Source: Apostichopus japonicus (lineage: Eukaryota > Echinodermata > Holothuroidea > Aspidochirotida > Stichopodidae). From it: a DNA stretch of 64,000 nt. The stretch is from contig NC_092568.1 in the NCBI RefSeq assembly GCF_037975245.1, forward strand, positions 40,896,631 through 40,960,630, in the 5' to 3' direction. This document shows, in pieces, positions 50,601 to 62,198 of the stretch; within the stretch, counting starts at the first letter, position 1; the number at the start of each line of letters is the position of its first letter. The translations under genes were made by a program, and so were the position numbers. The notes under the pieces are model-generated. The model worked only from the letters and a program-made list of their open reading frames with translations. It was not told the DNA's origin and did not search any database.

Positions 50601-51554
50601 CATGGAATACTGCAGTGAAGCTATGTTTAGAATCAACATACTGCAACTAAGACTAAACAGGTAGGGATAAAAGGACCTATCCATGCCTCCCTCACCCCCC
50701 CCCCCCACTCCCATCCATATCCCTCCAACCCCTCCACAAACCCACTACTAACAAGTTGTTGGTGACTCCATGTTGACAAATATCCAACTTCAATGAAGAC
50801 TTTACCTGTAACAAGAGATTTCTATGTACGATGTTACACTATGTTATTATCTTCTTGGTGAAACAGGCCACATCCGCATTCCCTACCACTCACACCCATT
50901 ACAATCTTCCCTGCCTATAGCAACTAACGCCCGAGTCCCCTGTTTTTCGCCAAAAACAGGGGAGATTGAAATACCTATCAAGGTTGTAATGCTAGCCATA
51001 CTGAACGCTCCTCTGCACAAAATCATGATTAAAGTTAAACACAGTGTACTATTTCAGTGGTCAAGCCAAATTTGTCTTCACACAGGAAAGTAGTGCTGGT
51101 CACTAGAGCACTTGTGTTTACAATCATATGGTGGCTGGTCAATTAGGTGCGCCCAATGATGGATCCTAATGGCAGTACTTGGGGTGGTTTATGCTATCAA
51201 GTAACAAATTATTAATGCTCGAGCATATTTGAGGACTGTTTTTCTATAGGCAGGCTTGACCGGCATGCCGCACCAAACTTTCTGGTGGTGCTACTGTTGG
51301 CAGATGTTTTGATTGGTAGATGACTTAGTTTGAACTATGGTAGAAATTAACATACCCATGATTATCTTACACCAACACAAGACACTCATGTCTAGATGAT
51401 TGCTCTCCGATGACCTTTGACATGTCGAATGATCTCATTACTTGAAAGTTGTGTATTGCTTCTTACTTTCAGACACAAGGAGATGGCTCCAATGAAGTAC
51501 ATGGCTCTGGAACAGAAACTCAGAACAGATGGCAGACTTTCAGAATTCTTCTAG
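38625..51554 (+). CDS. DRC7: Dynein regulatory complex subunit 7 (CCDC135), complete
   Basis: Fourteen coding exons: 38625-38809, 41287-41578, 42182-42376, 42910-43068, 43574-43792, 44127-44249, 45117-45324, 46426-46554, 47094-47326, 47666-47992, 49064-49174, 50034-50228, 50521-50660 and 51473-51554. They total 2598 nt, an 865-residue frame close to the vertebrate length. Order: acidic N-terminus; YAENFRLQYVHLYRDRKPLF and IRPTLLPFHELY; a transglutaminase-like segment GNSFEMSTLLCSLLLGAGYD (from about residue 175); a Lys/Glu-rich coiled coil (exon 4); RVHSWVLILAGKREVPENFF (His 293); a middle region with TRRDETPLEMTEHFTDRDDF; and C-terminal coiled coils (exons 11-13). DRC7 is a nexin-dynein regulatory complex subunit in motile cilia and flagella. 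The usual Cys of the transglutaminase-like motif is Ser 177 here. The donors of exons 4 (GTTTGA) and 6 (GTCATT) are weak, but frame and homology support them. Confidence 0.95.
39231..40287. mobile_element. Fold-back element 3, DRC7 intron 1
   Basis: Inverted ends GTGGCTATTCTTACGACCAG (39231) and its complement ending at 40287 match over about 29 bp with two differences. A second internal copy of the right end lies at about 40192-40224. The interior has modules of about 44 bp with the self-complementary core TTCACAGGGCTGCCCTGTGAA-like pattern (left 39285-39330, right 39857-40092). GCGCATGC/GCATGCGC motifs lie near the right end. No protein is encoded. Confidence 0.75.
43097..43248 (+). repeat. 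Headless SINE copy, DRC7 intron 4
   Basis: It contains GTTACAGAGTTGTTGA, AGAGACTGACTTCGGTCAGC and TTGCGGCTTTGATAAGCCAT and ends in a CATA-rich tail (ACAATACATACATA). The same body occurs with a tRNA-like head on the minus strand at 53855-54093. The head is missing here, so it is a 5'-truncated retroposed copy. Confidence 0.75.
45400..46295 (+). repeat. 21-bp minisatellite, about 42 copies, DRC7 intron 7
   Basis: The unit is TTCATGGGCAATCAGTAATA plus C. The 21-bp period (7 codons) keeps one frame open for 162 codons, which is an artefact. Variants (TTATAC, GCAACC, ATTCAG) recur in blocks. The array covers most of the intron 45325-46425. Confidence 0.95.
49380..49739 (+). mobile_element. TTAA-flanked MITE, copy 3, DRC7 intron 11
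   Basis: The element begins TTAAAGGGTGTGAAGACT and ends AGTCTTCAATGCCTTTAA, with TTAA at both borders. The interior is nearly identical to the copies at 11.5 and 37.8 kb apart from small indels (for example an extra CTGTA near 49640). Confidence 0.85.
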
Positions 51555-51988
51555 TCTTGTAAAAGAAAGAGAAAGAAAAGATATTATAACATAAAAAAAG
51601 CTGGCTGTCGAACATATAATTACAAAAAAAAATTATTTATTGTACTTCATCTTTAAGTGCCTTGACCTACCAGTTGTACCTTTTTATATATATATATTTC
51701 TAAAAATTTAAGAAGTTATAGAAACCCTCATTCCCACCCTCCATCTTTCCTCCCTCACACCCAGCACCCATTCAGCCAAAACCTTCTGGTAATAGTATCC
51801 AGGTTATATCCAAGTTGAGGGTTTTCACAATGACTATTTGTACTTTTCCAACATTGACTGGCTCCTCGTTCTCAACTTAAATCATATTATTATGCTAAAT
51901 GTTTCCTAGCTAGCCGATGAATTAATGCAGAAATTTACAATTGGTTCACATTGATCCTAACAATATAAATGGAGGTAATGCTTCTATC

Positions 51989-51994
51989 AATAAA
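51989..51994 (+). terminator. DRC7 poly(A) signal
   Basis: AATAAA about 435 bp after the TAG stop, followed by T/G-rich sequence (GCTGTTTTG, then TTGAAAGTTTTTTAATGT). It is the only canonical hexamer noticed in this stretch. Confidence 0.6.
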
Positions 51995-51999
51995 GCTGT

Positions 52000-53071
52000 T
52001 TTGAAGATATTCACGTTGAAAGTTTTTTAATGTCTGGAATGTTCCTTTAAGGCCTATTTGATGATGACAGCATGGGATAGCATCATAGCGAAGATGACAT
52101 TTCGTTGGGGGCCATAAAAGTATTTTGGTTTGACTAATTGACTTTGTGTGGCTTCTGGAGCTGTCCTGATGGGGGGGGGAGGGGGTTAGCTAGACTAGGT
52201 TTTCCAGACACATTTATCGATGAGCTATTGGTGTTAAAAGGATAATTTCTCAAAAAATTTGGCAAGGCTTTAGATATCTTTAGACATCAATGACAGCTGT
52301 CTGTAATGGTCTATGACATATTAACAAATTTTATTTACTAATGTCATTCCTTGACACTTCATTACCCCTTCAGCCAAGTGAAACCAAGACCAATCATGTA
52401 ACCGCATGGGGACTTTTGCAAGTGCCATTATTAAAGTTTTCCAATACATGGTTATCAAATGTGCAGTGCATGATAATAATTTAATAAAAGAGAGTATACG
52501 AATTTCAGCTACCAGTGGTGATTAAAATTGTATAGATTTTGTTTAGTGCAAAACAGCACTGATGTGAATATTTGCAAATAAAATGAATACCACAAAGACC
52601 CATTTCTCCCCAGCATCTCCATGTTTTTGTGTTAACAACTGCCACAACTTTCATTGTTTTTTCCTCTCCTTCTACTGCTAGTGGAAAATTGGTGTTGGAA
52701 ATTTGGACCATTTGTCTCGAAATATCTAATGAAAAATTCCAATTTTCGAAAATAGAATATATCGAGACAAAGCATGCCGACATTTCAATCACAACAAGAG
52801 ATAATGTATTTTTGTCAATTCTCACTGTACTTTGTCACTGTTAGGATGTATTGCAGTATCGTCATCATCCTGCCCTTGTAAACAGTGTAAACAATGCCCT
52901 TGTAAGCAATATAACAGCTGGCAGCGTCCTCCCACGTGTCTTTGCTGCTGTATATAAGACCTTTACGACCACCCCTGTTTCACTGATCCAGCAAGCTCAA
53001 TTACGCGCGAGACTTCTCAAAAGTTTAACGCCCACACACAGCGACATCAGGAATTCTTGAGCTAAATACTG

Positions 53072-53130
<59 letters not shown>

Positions 53131-53850
53131 CATATATATATAAATTCTATATACCCAAGTTGCATTCCTTCACCCTCCGTACATGATGGTAGCCGGTATG
53201 TGTTGCGATGACAAATAGCAATTACGAAAGTAATATAGATATGTCTGGTCTTTGTATATATGATCCCTGAAATGAATGCAACCCTGAGCCAGTCTGCGCT
53301 TCGCTTCCAGGGATAACTACAATTCACATCTGAATGGGCGGGTCGTGAGCTACATTCGACGTTACGATATCCATACACATAGTACATTATTAACATCATT
53401 CCAATATCATAGTTGTCCGGTGCAGTACCTGGTTACGACAGAAAGGTAAGTAGCCATATTTGCTGATAAGTCAATTGCACCTTCTCGTTATTTAAGTTAT
53501 AATTTGGTAAATAAGACTGTTATTGTAGTGGAATACGTGGTTATTTAGCCCAGTGACTTTAATATCTTGTCATTCTGTTGGTGAATGTTTAGCAGTCTGT
53601 AGAACTGAGTCACCACTGCTCATTATGTCTGGAACAGGAGAGTTTACTGAGATTCGACAACGTATCGCAACACATTATGCAGTTGCTACTTGTAATCATC
53701 TAAGACAGCGTATTTCAGCTGGCTATTACTTGTGCTTCTAGATTATTTTGGCCTGATGATCTCTAGTTGGTTGAAATCCAGATCGACGCTGGTCCCCAAT
53801 GCTCTTAATTCTGTCCCACAGGCGTAGCTAGTCGGTTCGTAATATCTGAA
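52000..53850. other. Intergenic, no supported gene
   Basis: Downstream flank of DRC7. Two weak hints of an unknown transcript are a TATATAAG box near 52952 preceded by CACGTG (52934), and a donor-like CAGAAAG|GTAAGTAG near 53447. Short open frames around them resemble nothing known. An (AT)n run occupies about 53077-53127. Confidence 0.5.
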
Positions 53851-53854
53851 CATT

Positions 53855-54093
53855 TGTATGTATGTATGTTAGATCATCCTGCAAGCAGGAATTCGCGAAG
53901 TGGCCTCATTGGCTTATCAAAGCCGCAAGCTGACCGAAGTCAGTCTCTTAGATTCATATTTAACGTCCATGATTATGAATTGTCAATTTTCAACAACTCT
54001 GTAACTGAACGACATACATTAATCTTGGAGTGACTCGAACTGGGGAGCTTATGATTGGAAGGCACCGGCGTTTAACCGCTGAGCTAACACTCC
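53855..54093 (-). repeat. tRNA-derived SINE with head, minus strand
   Basis: On the minus strand: an A box (TAGCTCAGCGGTTA), a B box (CAGTTCGAGTCAC), then a body with AGAGACTGACTTCGGTCAGC and CTTTGATAAGCCAATGAGGC, and a (CATA)n tail. This is the classic layout of a Pol III tRNA-derived SINE. A headless copy lies at 43097-43248. Confidence 0.82.
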
Positions 54094-54292
54094 TACAACA
54101 CTCCTTATTTGACAGGACGAGTAGGCTTAAGCACTACAGTTATCTTTCAAAGTACACATGAATGTGTGTGTGGGGGAGGGGTGGGAGGAAACTGCCTTAT
54201 TTTTATGTCCTCCCCTCCCATATTTATTGGAGAAGATAACGCGGTGAGCAACCGAAATCAGAGGGTACACAGCAGTTTGTACGCCACTACAG

Positions 54293-55067
54293 GGGCGTAG
54301 CGAGCGGGGGGTGTGGGGGGGTGTCACACCCCCCCCCCAATAATTTGGTCGCTGTCGGCAAATTTTGGGTCTGTCGGCAAAAGGAGAAAAGGTGAAGGGA
54401 GCGGAAGGGGAAGAAAGAAGGAAAGCTGAATAGAGAAAAGGAGAACGGGAGCTTCTTCCGTGCCAAATTTGACTTAAAATATGCACCAGATTGCATCTAA
54501 GGACGTTTCAAAACTAAAAATTTTCCAAAGGGGAGGGGTAGACCCCCTACCCTTAGACCCCTCCCCCATTTCAGTCACCACTTCCAGATCCGTCGGCAAA
54601 TCAAATTTGACTTAAAATATGCACCAGATTGCATCTAAGGACGTTTCAAAACTAAAAATTTTCCAAAGGGGAGGGGGACACCCCCTCCCCTTAGACCCCT
54701 CCCCCATTTCAGTCACCACTTCCAGATCCGTCGGCAAATCAAATTTGACTTAAAATATACACCAGATTGCATCTAAGGACGTTTCAAATCTAAAAAATTG
54801 CCAAAGGGGAGGGGGACACCCCCTCCCCTTAGACCCCTCCCCCATTTCAGTCACCACTTCCAGATCCGTCGGCAATTCAAATTTGACTTAAAATATACAC
54901 CAGATTGCATCTAAGGACGTTTCAAGTCTAAAAAATTGCCAAAGGGGAGGGGACACCCCCTCCCCTTAGACCCCTCCCCCATTTCAGTCACCACTTCCAG
55001 ATCCGTCGGCAAATCAAATTCTCCACACCCCCCCAACAAAAACCCCTTCGCTACGCCCCTGTACGCC
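54293..55067. mobile_element. DNA element with CAGGGGCGTAGC ends and an internal 138-bp array
   Basis: Inverted ends CAGGGGCGTAGCGA and CGCTACGCCCCTG enclose four tandem 138-bp units (starts 54465, 54603, 54741, 54879). Each has TTTGACTTAAAATATGCACC, a GGGGAGGGGG/CCCCCTCCCC snap-back and CACTTCCAGATCCGTCGGC. The flanks TACGCCACTA and TACGCCAGTG are similar and may be a diverged target duplication. No protein is encoded. Confidence 0.8.
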
Positions 55068-55354
55068 AGTGTAGATCCAGGGGGCGATGGCATCGGCTCG
55101 TCGGTGAAGAGATTAATGTTAATCCATTGCTTTAAACATAGATAAAAAAAAACGCTACCAAAATATGTTCTCTTCACTTCATGTAATCAACAAAACACCC
55201 TGAATTATATTTAACACCATTTGCCTTTGACAAATTTGTACATGGCATTGTTAACTTGCTATTTGAGGCAATTAAACTCTGGTTTTCCCATTGGAATTGA
55301 CGGTTTTATGTTGCATGATGTATCTGAGGTTCTGACCTTATGTTCCGTTAGTTC

Positions 55355-55695
55355 AAGGGCGTAGGAACCGGGGGGGTGAAAAATGTGGAGGGGCGGAAGT
55401 ATCATTCCGCCCCCCGGTTCGCAAGTCAGAAAACCCCTTTTTCATTTTCAAATGAGAAAAAAAATCTCATTTGGAGCACCAAATTGGATCTAAGGTCAGG
55501 TGAAAATACAAAATTAAGTCTACAAATTGGAGTGGTTGTTGAAGTGTGCTATATTGCACCAAATTGCATCTGAGGCCACCTGGAAATGCAAAAAATTCCA
55601 AAGGGGAGGGGGACACCCCCTCCCCTTAGACCCCTCCCCAGGCCGGCCATCAGTCTTCAGCCCCCCACTCAAAAGTACCTTCCTACGCCACTGCG
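55355..55695. mobile_element. Probable degraded MITE with GGGGAGGGG snap-back
   Basis: AAGGGCGTAGGAACCGGGGG at the left and CTACGCCACTG at the right are roughly inverted. The interior has ATTGCATCTGAGGCCACCTG and the GGGGAGGGGGACACCCCCTC block shared with the element at 54.3-55.1 kb. Borders are approximate. Confidence 0.45.
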
Positions 55696-55699
55696 TTAG

Positions 55700-57190
55700 T
55701 TAGACTAAATAGTCCAAGCTGATGAACCTCAGACGTTAAAAAGTCATTTCTCAAACAGGAAATAAAGGAAATGCACAGGAAAACAGCCTGATTTGTTAGC
55801 AGTGTTTGAACAATGTACAACATATCGGGAAGTAATGTTATGACTAAAGTCACACGTTAACTCAGCCTTAAGCGAGCATTTCCATAGATTTAATATATTT
55901 TAGGCCTAAAGCTGAAACATCGATTAAACTTTACTTGCCTTTTTCTTCGTTTGTTTTTCTTGTACTGTGCCAAGTCAAGTCTGCCCAAAGTAAGACATTT
56001 GTTATTGCGATTAGCAGCAAATTATGGGCAAACTGCGTGGGAGCGTTGGGGCTGTTGTAGGGGGAGGGGGGGGGGCAATTTTCACTGACATCGATGCGAT
56101 TGGCTGATATGATCCGATCAATTAACTTTATCAATCTATAGTTTATCTTCATAGTATTTCTGAGGCATCCAATAGTGAAATACGTCACAACTCAGTGGTA
56201 CTCGAATAATTCTTTCGTACTCGTGAGCGAGTCATCGGCTATCACATGCAGACCCTTCATAACTTTATAGGCGTATAGGTTGGAATGAGTAATGAAATGA
56301 ATTACTACAGGGGACAAACTTGTAGAGAAACATTCGTTCAGAAACAACCACTTTTCAACAATAAGTTAAGGAGTGTAAATAACGTTCTCCGAAAATATGT
56401 CAAAATATTTGTATAGTAAATCTAATAGTAATGGTAGGCCTACAACATGATTATTTCGGTGTCCAAAGGCCACAGCCAGGTTGAGGTACCGAAAGCGTCG
56501 AATCTTTCGCGAAAAATGCTATAGCCTCATCCGGTCGCCGTTTGTTGAGGTGCTGAGTCGGTAGCAATTTGTTTTGACAGTCTGCCCCTGGATGCCCCTT
56601 CCCTATTTGGTCATACCACCCCCCCCCCCCCCACAATCACCCGGCAACGTAGCTATCTGTCCACTATATCTGTCCACTGAAAAGGCCATACGCGTTGGCT
56701 CCAAATTTTAGCATGCTAAACATTTCTAGAAAGTTCCTTTCTATGGGCTCTGATCCTCAGCCACACAGAAATTGAATATTGTTAAAATATACAATTTAAT
56801 ATCACTGTGTGGTTAACTACTTTTACAGCGGTAGTAAAATGCTCGCTGAAACCTGGGCATGAGTGACCAAACTTTCTAACATATTGAGGGGGGGGGGGCA
56901 ATACTATTGCCCCTTAAGACGGTATGGGTGCAAACTACTGAGGTTTATTCAGATATTATACAAATGGTATAGGCCTATCAATGAAAGATTCACGTGCAAG
57001 GATCTCACAATTAGTTGTTGTTCACTGCGGCCCACTAATTGGGTGGGGGTGGGGATTCACAAGACTCAGCCAAGCACGTCGCAGTTCGCTCAAGAGAGAG
57101 TAGATAGATTTAGTACTGTAGCATTCTACGGTCAATTCTTGCGACTGAATATAATAATGTTTGCAAAATGAGTTATGCACAACTTATATA
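55700..57190. other. Intergenic, no gene seen
   Basis: Unannotated sequence with several poly-C/poly-G runs. Short open frames on both strands show no family resemblance or exon structure. Confidence 0.5.
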
Positions 57191-57900
57191 CGTGTAATCA
57201 GGCGCGTATCCAGGATTTTCAAACCCGGGGGCGCGAATTACTATCTAAGCGGAGCGCCACCATCGGTTGGCGCGCAGCGTACAAGAAAATTTCTTGTTTT
57301 GAAACCCCCCAGATCACCGGAAACGGCACTTCTCGGGCTTGAAATGACCAACCAGATGTACACTTTTTGCCTGAGAACCAAGTATTTCTTAATAGTTTTT
57401 ATTTTTCCATCCATAACCTTTTTGAAGATTGTCAACCCGGCACACATCATGTTCGACCTGATCGCATCTCCTGTGGGTCTTTGCTTTTGTAGGTGATTCT
57501 ACGTCGCGGCCCACAATACCCATCAGCCCCACTTTTCAAGGTTTTAAGCCCCATATTTGTTCAGAATTTGAAAATTCACATTTCTCGTGAATAAACTCAC
57601 TTCAAAACTCACTTCAAAACATACCCATAATGTTGTACAAAATTTCATCTATGTACAACCAATATAGAAAAAACTTCCTTCAACCCCTAACAGACCGGTC
57701 AAAATTGCACGAGTAGAGGGAAGTGTGATGTAGAATGTTGGTCATAAATTTTCGAAAATTCAGACACAGTTAATTTATTGGTGTACAAATATTAAAACCT
57801 GTTATAACGGCTATTATAAAACTTGGTTGAAGGAAATGAAAAAAATAGCAGATATTTCCGAAACCGAATACTACACACATATGCGTAGGAGGCGCGGCGG

Positions 57901-58275
57901 CAGTGGCGGAGCTAGGGGTATTGGTCAGGAGTGGCGAGAATGGTCTGAAGGGGCGCTTTCGACACTATCTAAGCGGAGCGCCACCACTGGTTGGCGCGTA
58001 GCGTACAGAAAATTTTTGAGTAAAGATACTCCCTAGATCGCCGGAAATGACCCTTTCCGGGCCTAACTAATTTGCAGATAAACGAAGAATAAGGTGTCAT
58101 CGCCAAATTACACCAACAAAATGTGACAAATGTCAATAAGTAGATGAGAGCGCAATAAAAAAGTCAATAATCTAGAATAAGTAAAAAGTGGTAAAGAGCT
58201 GAAAAAGGCGCCAGCAGTCCATTTGAGTCCGTCAGGGGGGCATCCGCCCCCTGACCTTTTGACGCTCCGCCACTG
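57901..58275 (+). mobile_element. hAT-like MITE, copy A, with perfect 8-bp target duplication
   Basis: Terminal inverted repeats CAGTGGCGGAGC / GCTCCGCCACTG are flanked on both sides by CGCGGCGG (57893-57900 and 58276-58283). Eight-base target duplications and CAG-starting ends are typical of hAT transposons. The interior includes CTATCTAAGCGGAGCGCCACC and GCATCCGCCCCCTGAC. No transposase is encoded. Confidence 0.88.
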
Positions 58276-58620
58276 CGCGGCGGGGTGCAGGCCCTAATTC
58301 GCCAGTACTAATGTAAAAAAGAGTTTTGACATAATTGGACCTCCCTGCTTTTTATACATCTACATGAGACATGTCGTTGTTTACATTAGCATCCCGCGGT
58401 ATACTGCGCAATTTGAACGGACCGTACGGTACACGATGGCATGCGATGTAGTAACCTATGCTTGCTTATATGATATTGACATGAACACGTTGAACGCGCG
58501 AAAATTTTTGGTTATTTTTTCAGGCAAGTCGGACAGTTTTGAGGCTTTTCATCCTGGAACGCCATTTTCATGCTCACTGATATGATGTGATATCTGCTGT
58601 TTGCGTTACAAATTCGAACA

Positions 58621-59325
58621 GGCGCGTAGCGAGGAATTTGCCAAGGGAGGAGCGAAGCCTGTAGGCAAATTATCTAAGCGTAGCGCCACCATAAGTTGGC
58701 GCGAAGCGTACAAGCAAATTTTGGCCGAAAATGTCTCCCAGATCGCTGGAAATGACACTTCCCAGGCCTTGTAAGTTGCCTCTAAGCACTTTCTATTTTG
58801 AAATTACTTAGCGATATCATTTAAAAAAATGCTGAATGGGGGGGGGGGGCGGTAGCCCCCATCCCAAAAATGAGTCATGTTCCCCGACGACACGGTCGAG
58901 TTCGAGACCAGCCACAGTTGGTTTCATAGCACATTTCTACACAAGCGTTATGATAGACCATATAAAGTTTATATAGGCCTATAGATCATTAGTGAGAGAG
59001 GAAAATGGAAACGTCAAAAAATTGAGTTGTCGGTGTAAGGGGTAGGGTGAGTCACACTTTTACGAAATCATTGATCCGTCACTGGCTACCCTTCAGCGCT
59101 GTAATGATGTCACTGTTCTTCTTTCTCTTCCCGGTGTCTTCGCGTTTTGCTTTTACTCCCTCTTTTTCTCCTTTTTCTCTCTTTCTTCTTTTTCTTTTCC
59201 TTCCTTCCTCTCCTCCTCCTCCTCCTCTTTTTTCCCCTCTTTTTTCTTCTCTTTTTTTTCTCTTCTCTTTTTCTTACCCGGGGGGCGCGCGCCCCCAACG
59301 CCCCCCCCTGGATACGCACCTGGTA
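58621..59325. mobile_element. Remnants of CAGGCGCGTAGC-ended elements
   Basis: A left end CAGGCGCGTAGCGAGGAATT at 58621 with an interior ATCTAAGCG...GCGCCACCATAAGTTGGCGC block is followed by poly-G and unrelated sequence. A right-end-like CCTGGATACGCACCTG lies at 59308-59323 after a long C/T-rich run. They may be two broken elements instead of one. Confidence 0.4.
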
Positions 59326-60199
59326 ATAGTCAAGTTAGACGAACGCCTGCACCGAGCTATACGGCGGCAATTCTTAAATATATTAGCATTGTCAATCTTT
59401 AGTGTATCAATGTACATTTTAATCGCTCATATGGGAAAAAAATATAGGCCTATACGACGATCAACGACGGAGTCGTAACCGAAAAACCGAAAAATGTCTC
59501 CGTTGAATATGAAATCATCTGTAACCGCTTGAAAATCACCTCGGTTACGTGATCCGAAATTAATTGGAAGGGCCTACGAATATGGTACGCCATACGGGAA
59601 ATAATTGCTGATTTTAATGTCCGTATATGAACTAAAATTATTACGGGTAATAATTATATTTAATACCGGCATTAACTCTTAGCCAATCACCATGTAGCTT
59701 CATATGCCGGTATTCAATACAATTAATACCGGCATTAAATAGAATTAATACCGGCATTAAATAGAATTAATACCGGCATTACATATAATTAATACCAGCT
59801 TTGAATAGAATTAATACCGGCATTAAATAGACTAATCACATTAGTGAATTTTGAAGCTGTTACCATGCATGCTCTGAGCTAGTGTTAATCCCTCTTGCTG
59901 TAGCGTGAAAGCAGCGCAGTCATTTCTGCTGTATAAAGCAAAGTACAACGCAATAGCACGCATGATAGACAAAGTGCAACATCCGCGTGATGTTCGTCGA
60001 GAAGCGGAAGATACTTGTAGGTTATTGACAAATGTTGACTCCCAATCCCACACAATCCGATGTTTGTTCGCAGTGCTTTCAACCGGTTTTTTAATCTTCG
60101 AAGAGCATAACGCTATCAACTGCTGAGCTTGGAAGCCTCCTGAATCCGGATTTATGTGGTACATGTATACGATTAATGTACCGCACAGCGACGTAGCCA

Positions 60200-60475
60200 G
60201 GCGCGTAGCCAAGGGGAGGGGGGCGGCCGCCCCTCCCCCCTTGAGCATATTTTTAAAAATTTGTTTTAATGTTTTTATGATATCGCTAGTATTTTCAAAA
60301 AAGAAAATGCTAAGATGCAACTTACAAGGCCTGGGAAGTGCTATTTCCAGCAATCTGTGAGGCATTTTCAGCCAAAATTTTCCTGTACGCTTCGCGCCAA
60401 CTCGCCAACTAGTTTGCAATGCCGAATCTAGAGTTTCGCCCCTCCCTTCGCAAATTCCTGGACGTAGCCAGGAAT
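60200..60475 (-). mobile_element. CAGGCGCGTAGCC-ended MITE fragment
   Basis: CAGGCGCGTAGCCAAGGGGA at the left is followed by a GC-rich snap-back. The common interior is in reverse orientation (AATTTTCCTGTACGCTTCGC near 60378), then TTCGCAAATTCCTGGACGTA. Borders are uncertain. A second similar end (GACGTAGCCAGGAATTTG) begins at 60463. Confidence 0.5.
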
Positions 60476-60950
60476 TTGAAAGGGGGAGCACTCTTTTGCG
60501 ATTGATATGGGGGAGGGGTCTAAGGGGAGGGGTGTCCCCCTCCCCTTTGAGATATTTTTGAACAATTGAAGGTCCTTAGATGCAGTTTCATCATTATCAT
60601 ATGATATCATATTATCAGCAGATTTTGTTTCCTGTTTTAATTCTTTTAAATGTTCTTTTACATATTATATCAGAAAGACAAATATAGTGCTCTTTTACAA
60701 TTTTTCAAGTAGGATGATTTTTGTTTATTGTCCAATGTCTGGACTTTAATACATTTGACGAACTTAACTGATGGACAATATAAACTTTCATATTTTGTAA
60801 GACAGCCAGATGTGCAGTGGCCTAAAAAAATATCGTTATCGCAGTGTATTACCACTGTAATCATTATTTATAGGAACTGCGTATCACGTACGAATGCTAG
60901 CTTAGCTTCATAACATGCTGTTCGTGCAACAACTTAGGACGAATCATCAG

Positions 60951-61252
60951 GCGCGTAGCCAGGAATTTGCCAAGGGAGGGGCGAACATGTAGGGAAACTA
61001 TCAGAAACTATCTATATATGGCTCTGCAAACTATCTAAGCCTTAGCGTAGCGCCACCATAAGTTGGCGCGAAGCGTATAAGAAAATTTTGGCCAAAAACG
61101 CCTCCCAGATCGCTGGAAATGGCACTTCCCAGGCCTTGTGAGTTGCATCTAAGCATTTTCTATTTTGAAATTACTAGCGATTTAAAAAAAAAATATGCTC
61201 GAGGGGGGGGGGGGCGGTCGCCCCTTCGCCCCCCCCCCCTTGGCTACGCGCC
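60951..61252 (+). mobile_element. MITE with CAGGCGCGTAGCCAGG ends
   Basis: Left CAGGCGCGTAGCCAGGAATT and right CCTTGGCTACGCGCCTG are inverted. GAATCAT occurs just outside the left end and two bases beyond the right end, so it is a likely target duplication. The interior shares GCGCCACCATAAGTTGGCGC and CCTCCCAGATCGCTGGAAAT with neighbouring elements. It was inserted inside candidate fold-back element 4. Confidence 0.75.
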
Positions 61253-62198
61253 TGTGGAATCATAGAAAGGATGAGAACGAACGTTGTCGACATCGTTGTG
61301 CATATACGGTTTGTGACACTCCATCAAGTGCGGTTAGGTAGGCAATATGTATTTTATGACGCAGTGGCCAACTGTAGGCTTGTAATAGGCTATAGGCTAA
61401 ATTTAGCTAATTGCATCTGCCAAACTAAGTAAGTAGTTGAATCAGTAGGCCTGAATGTTACTACGATTATAATCGAGTTACCGGAGCTGACGAGTATTCA
61501 AGATCAAAAGAGAACTGACAAAATACCATACTAAAAAAACAACAGTTTTTAAACATTTTTTCGACACTGAAAGGGGGGAGCAGTCGCTCCCCTGCTCCCC
61601 CCTGGCTACGTCCCTGGTACTGCATCAATAAGCATCGAGATGTTTTCACTAGATTGGTCGATTTATGTCCGACATAATTCGTATTTATGCGGTACATAAT
61701 TCGGATATATGTCGGACATAATTCAGAATTATGTCGGACATAACTCAGCAATTATGTCGGACATAACTCAGCAATTATTTCCCATGCGGCCTACCATATA
61801 TTGATATACGAAGGGTCCGAATACGAGCCAGTGGCGGCGGAACCGGGGGGGGGGGGCTTGGGGGCTCAGCCCCCCCAATGAAAAAGTTGAGGGGGCAAAT
61901 GCAATGATAAGCCCCCCAATATTTACCAAGGCTCCGAAACGTGCATCTGCCCATTTTTCAATGCATACTTGTCGATCTGTCCGATGCACACGTATACTAT
62001 ATAGGTGTAATAATTTTAGTAATTGCTGGGGGACCCTCGGCCCGTCCCCTAGCTATAGACCACATTGTCACCCCAACCGCGTCTTCACGCCCCGTGAAAA
62101 GTGGAAGCAGTGAGTGTGAGTACCGGTAAGCGTAACACAACTTCGTCTTAGGCCAATGACTTGCCTCATTTCAGCCAGTTCTCCAACATCCCCTTACT

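Larger units (their letters stand above)
59581..61798. mobile_element. Candidate fold-back element 4 (about 2.2 kb, contains nested MITEs)
   Basis: The left end TATGGTACGCCATACGGGAA and the right end (reverse complement TATGGTAGGCCGCATGGGAA) match over about 27 of 31 bases, ending in AATAATTGCTGA. Next to the left end is an array of AATTAATACCGGCATTAAAT (59650-59835). Next to the right end is an array of ATGTCGGACATAACTCAGCA (61660-61775). The first bases and TA flank resemble those of fold-back element 1. The core holds other insertions. Confidence 0.55.

Noticed and set aside
59110..59319. Lys/Arg/Glu-rich minus-strand frame
   Set aside because: Translation of a C/T-rich low-complexity run near a transposon end.
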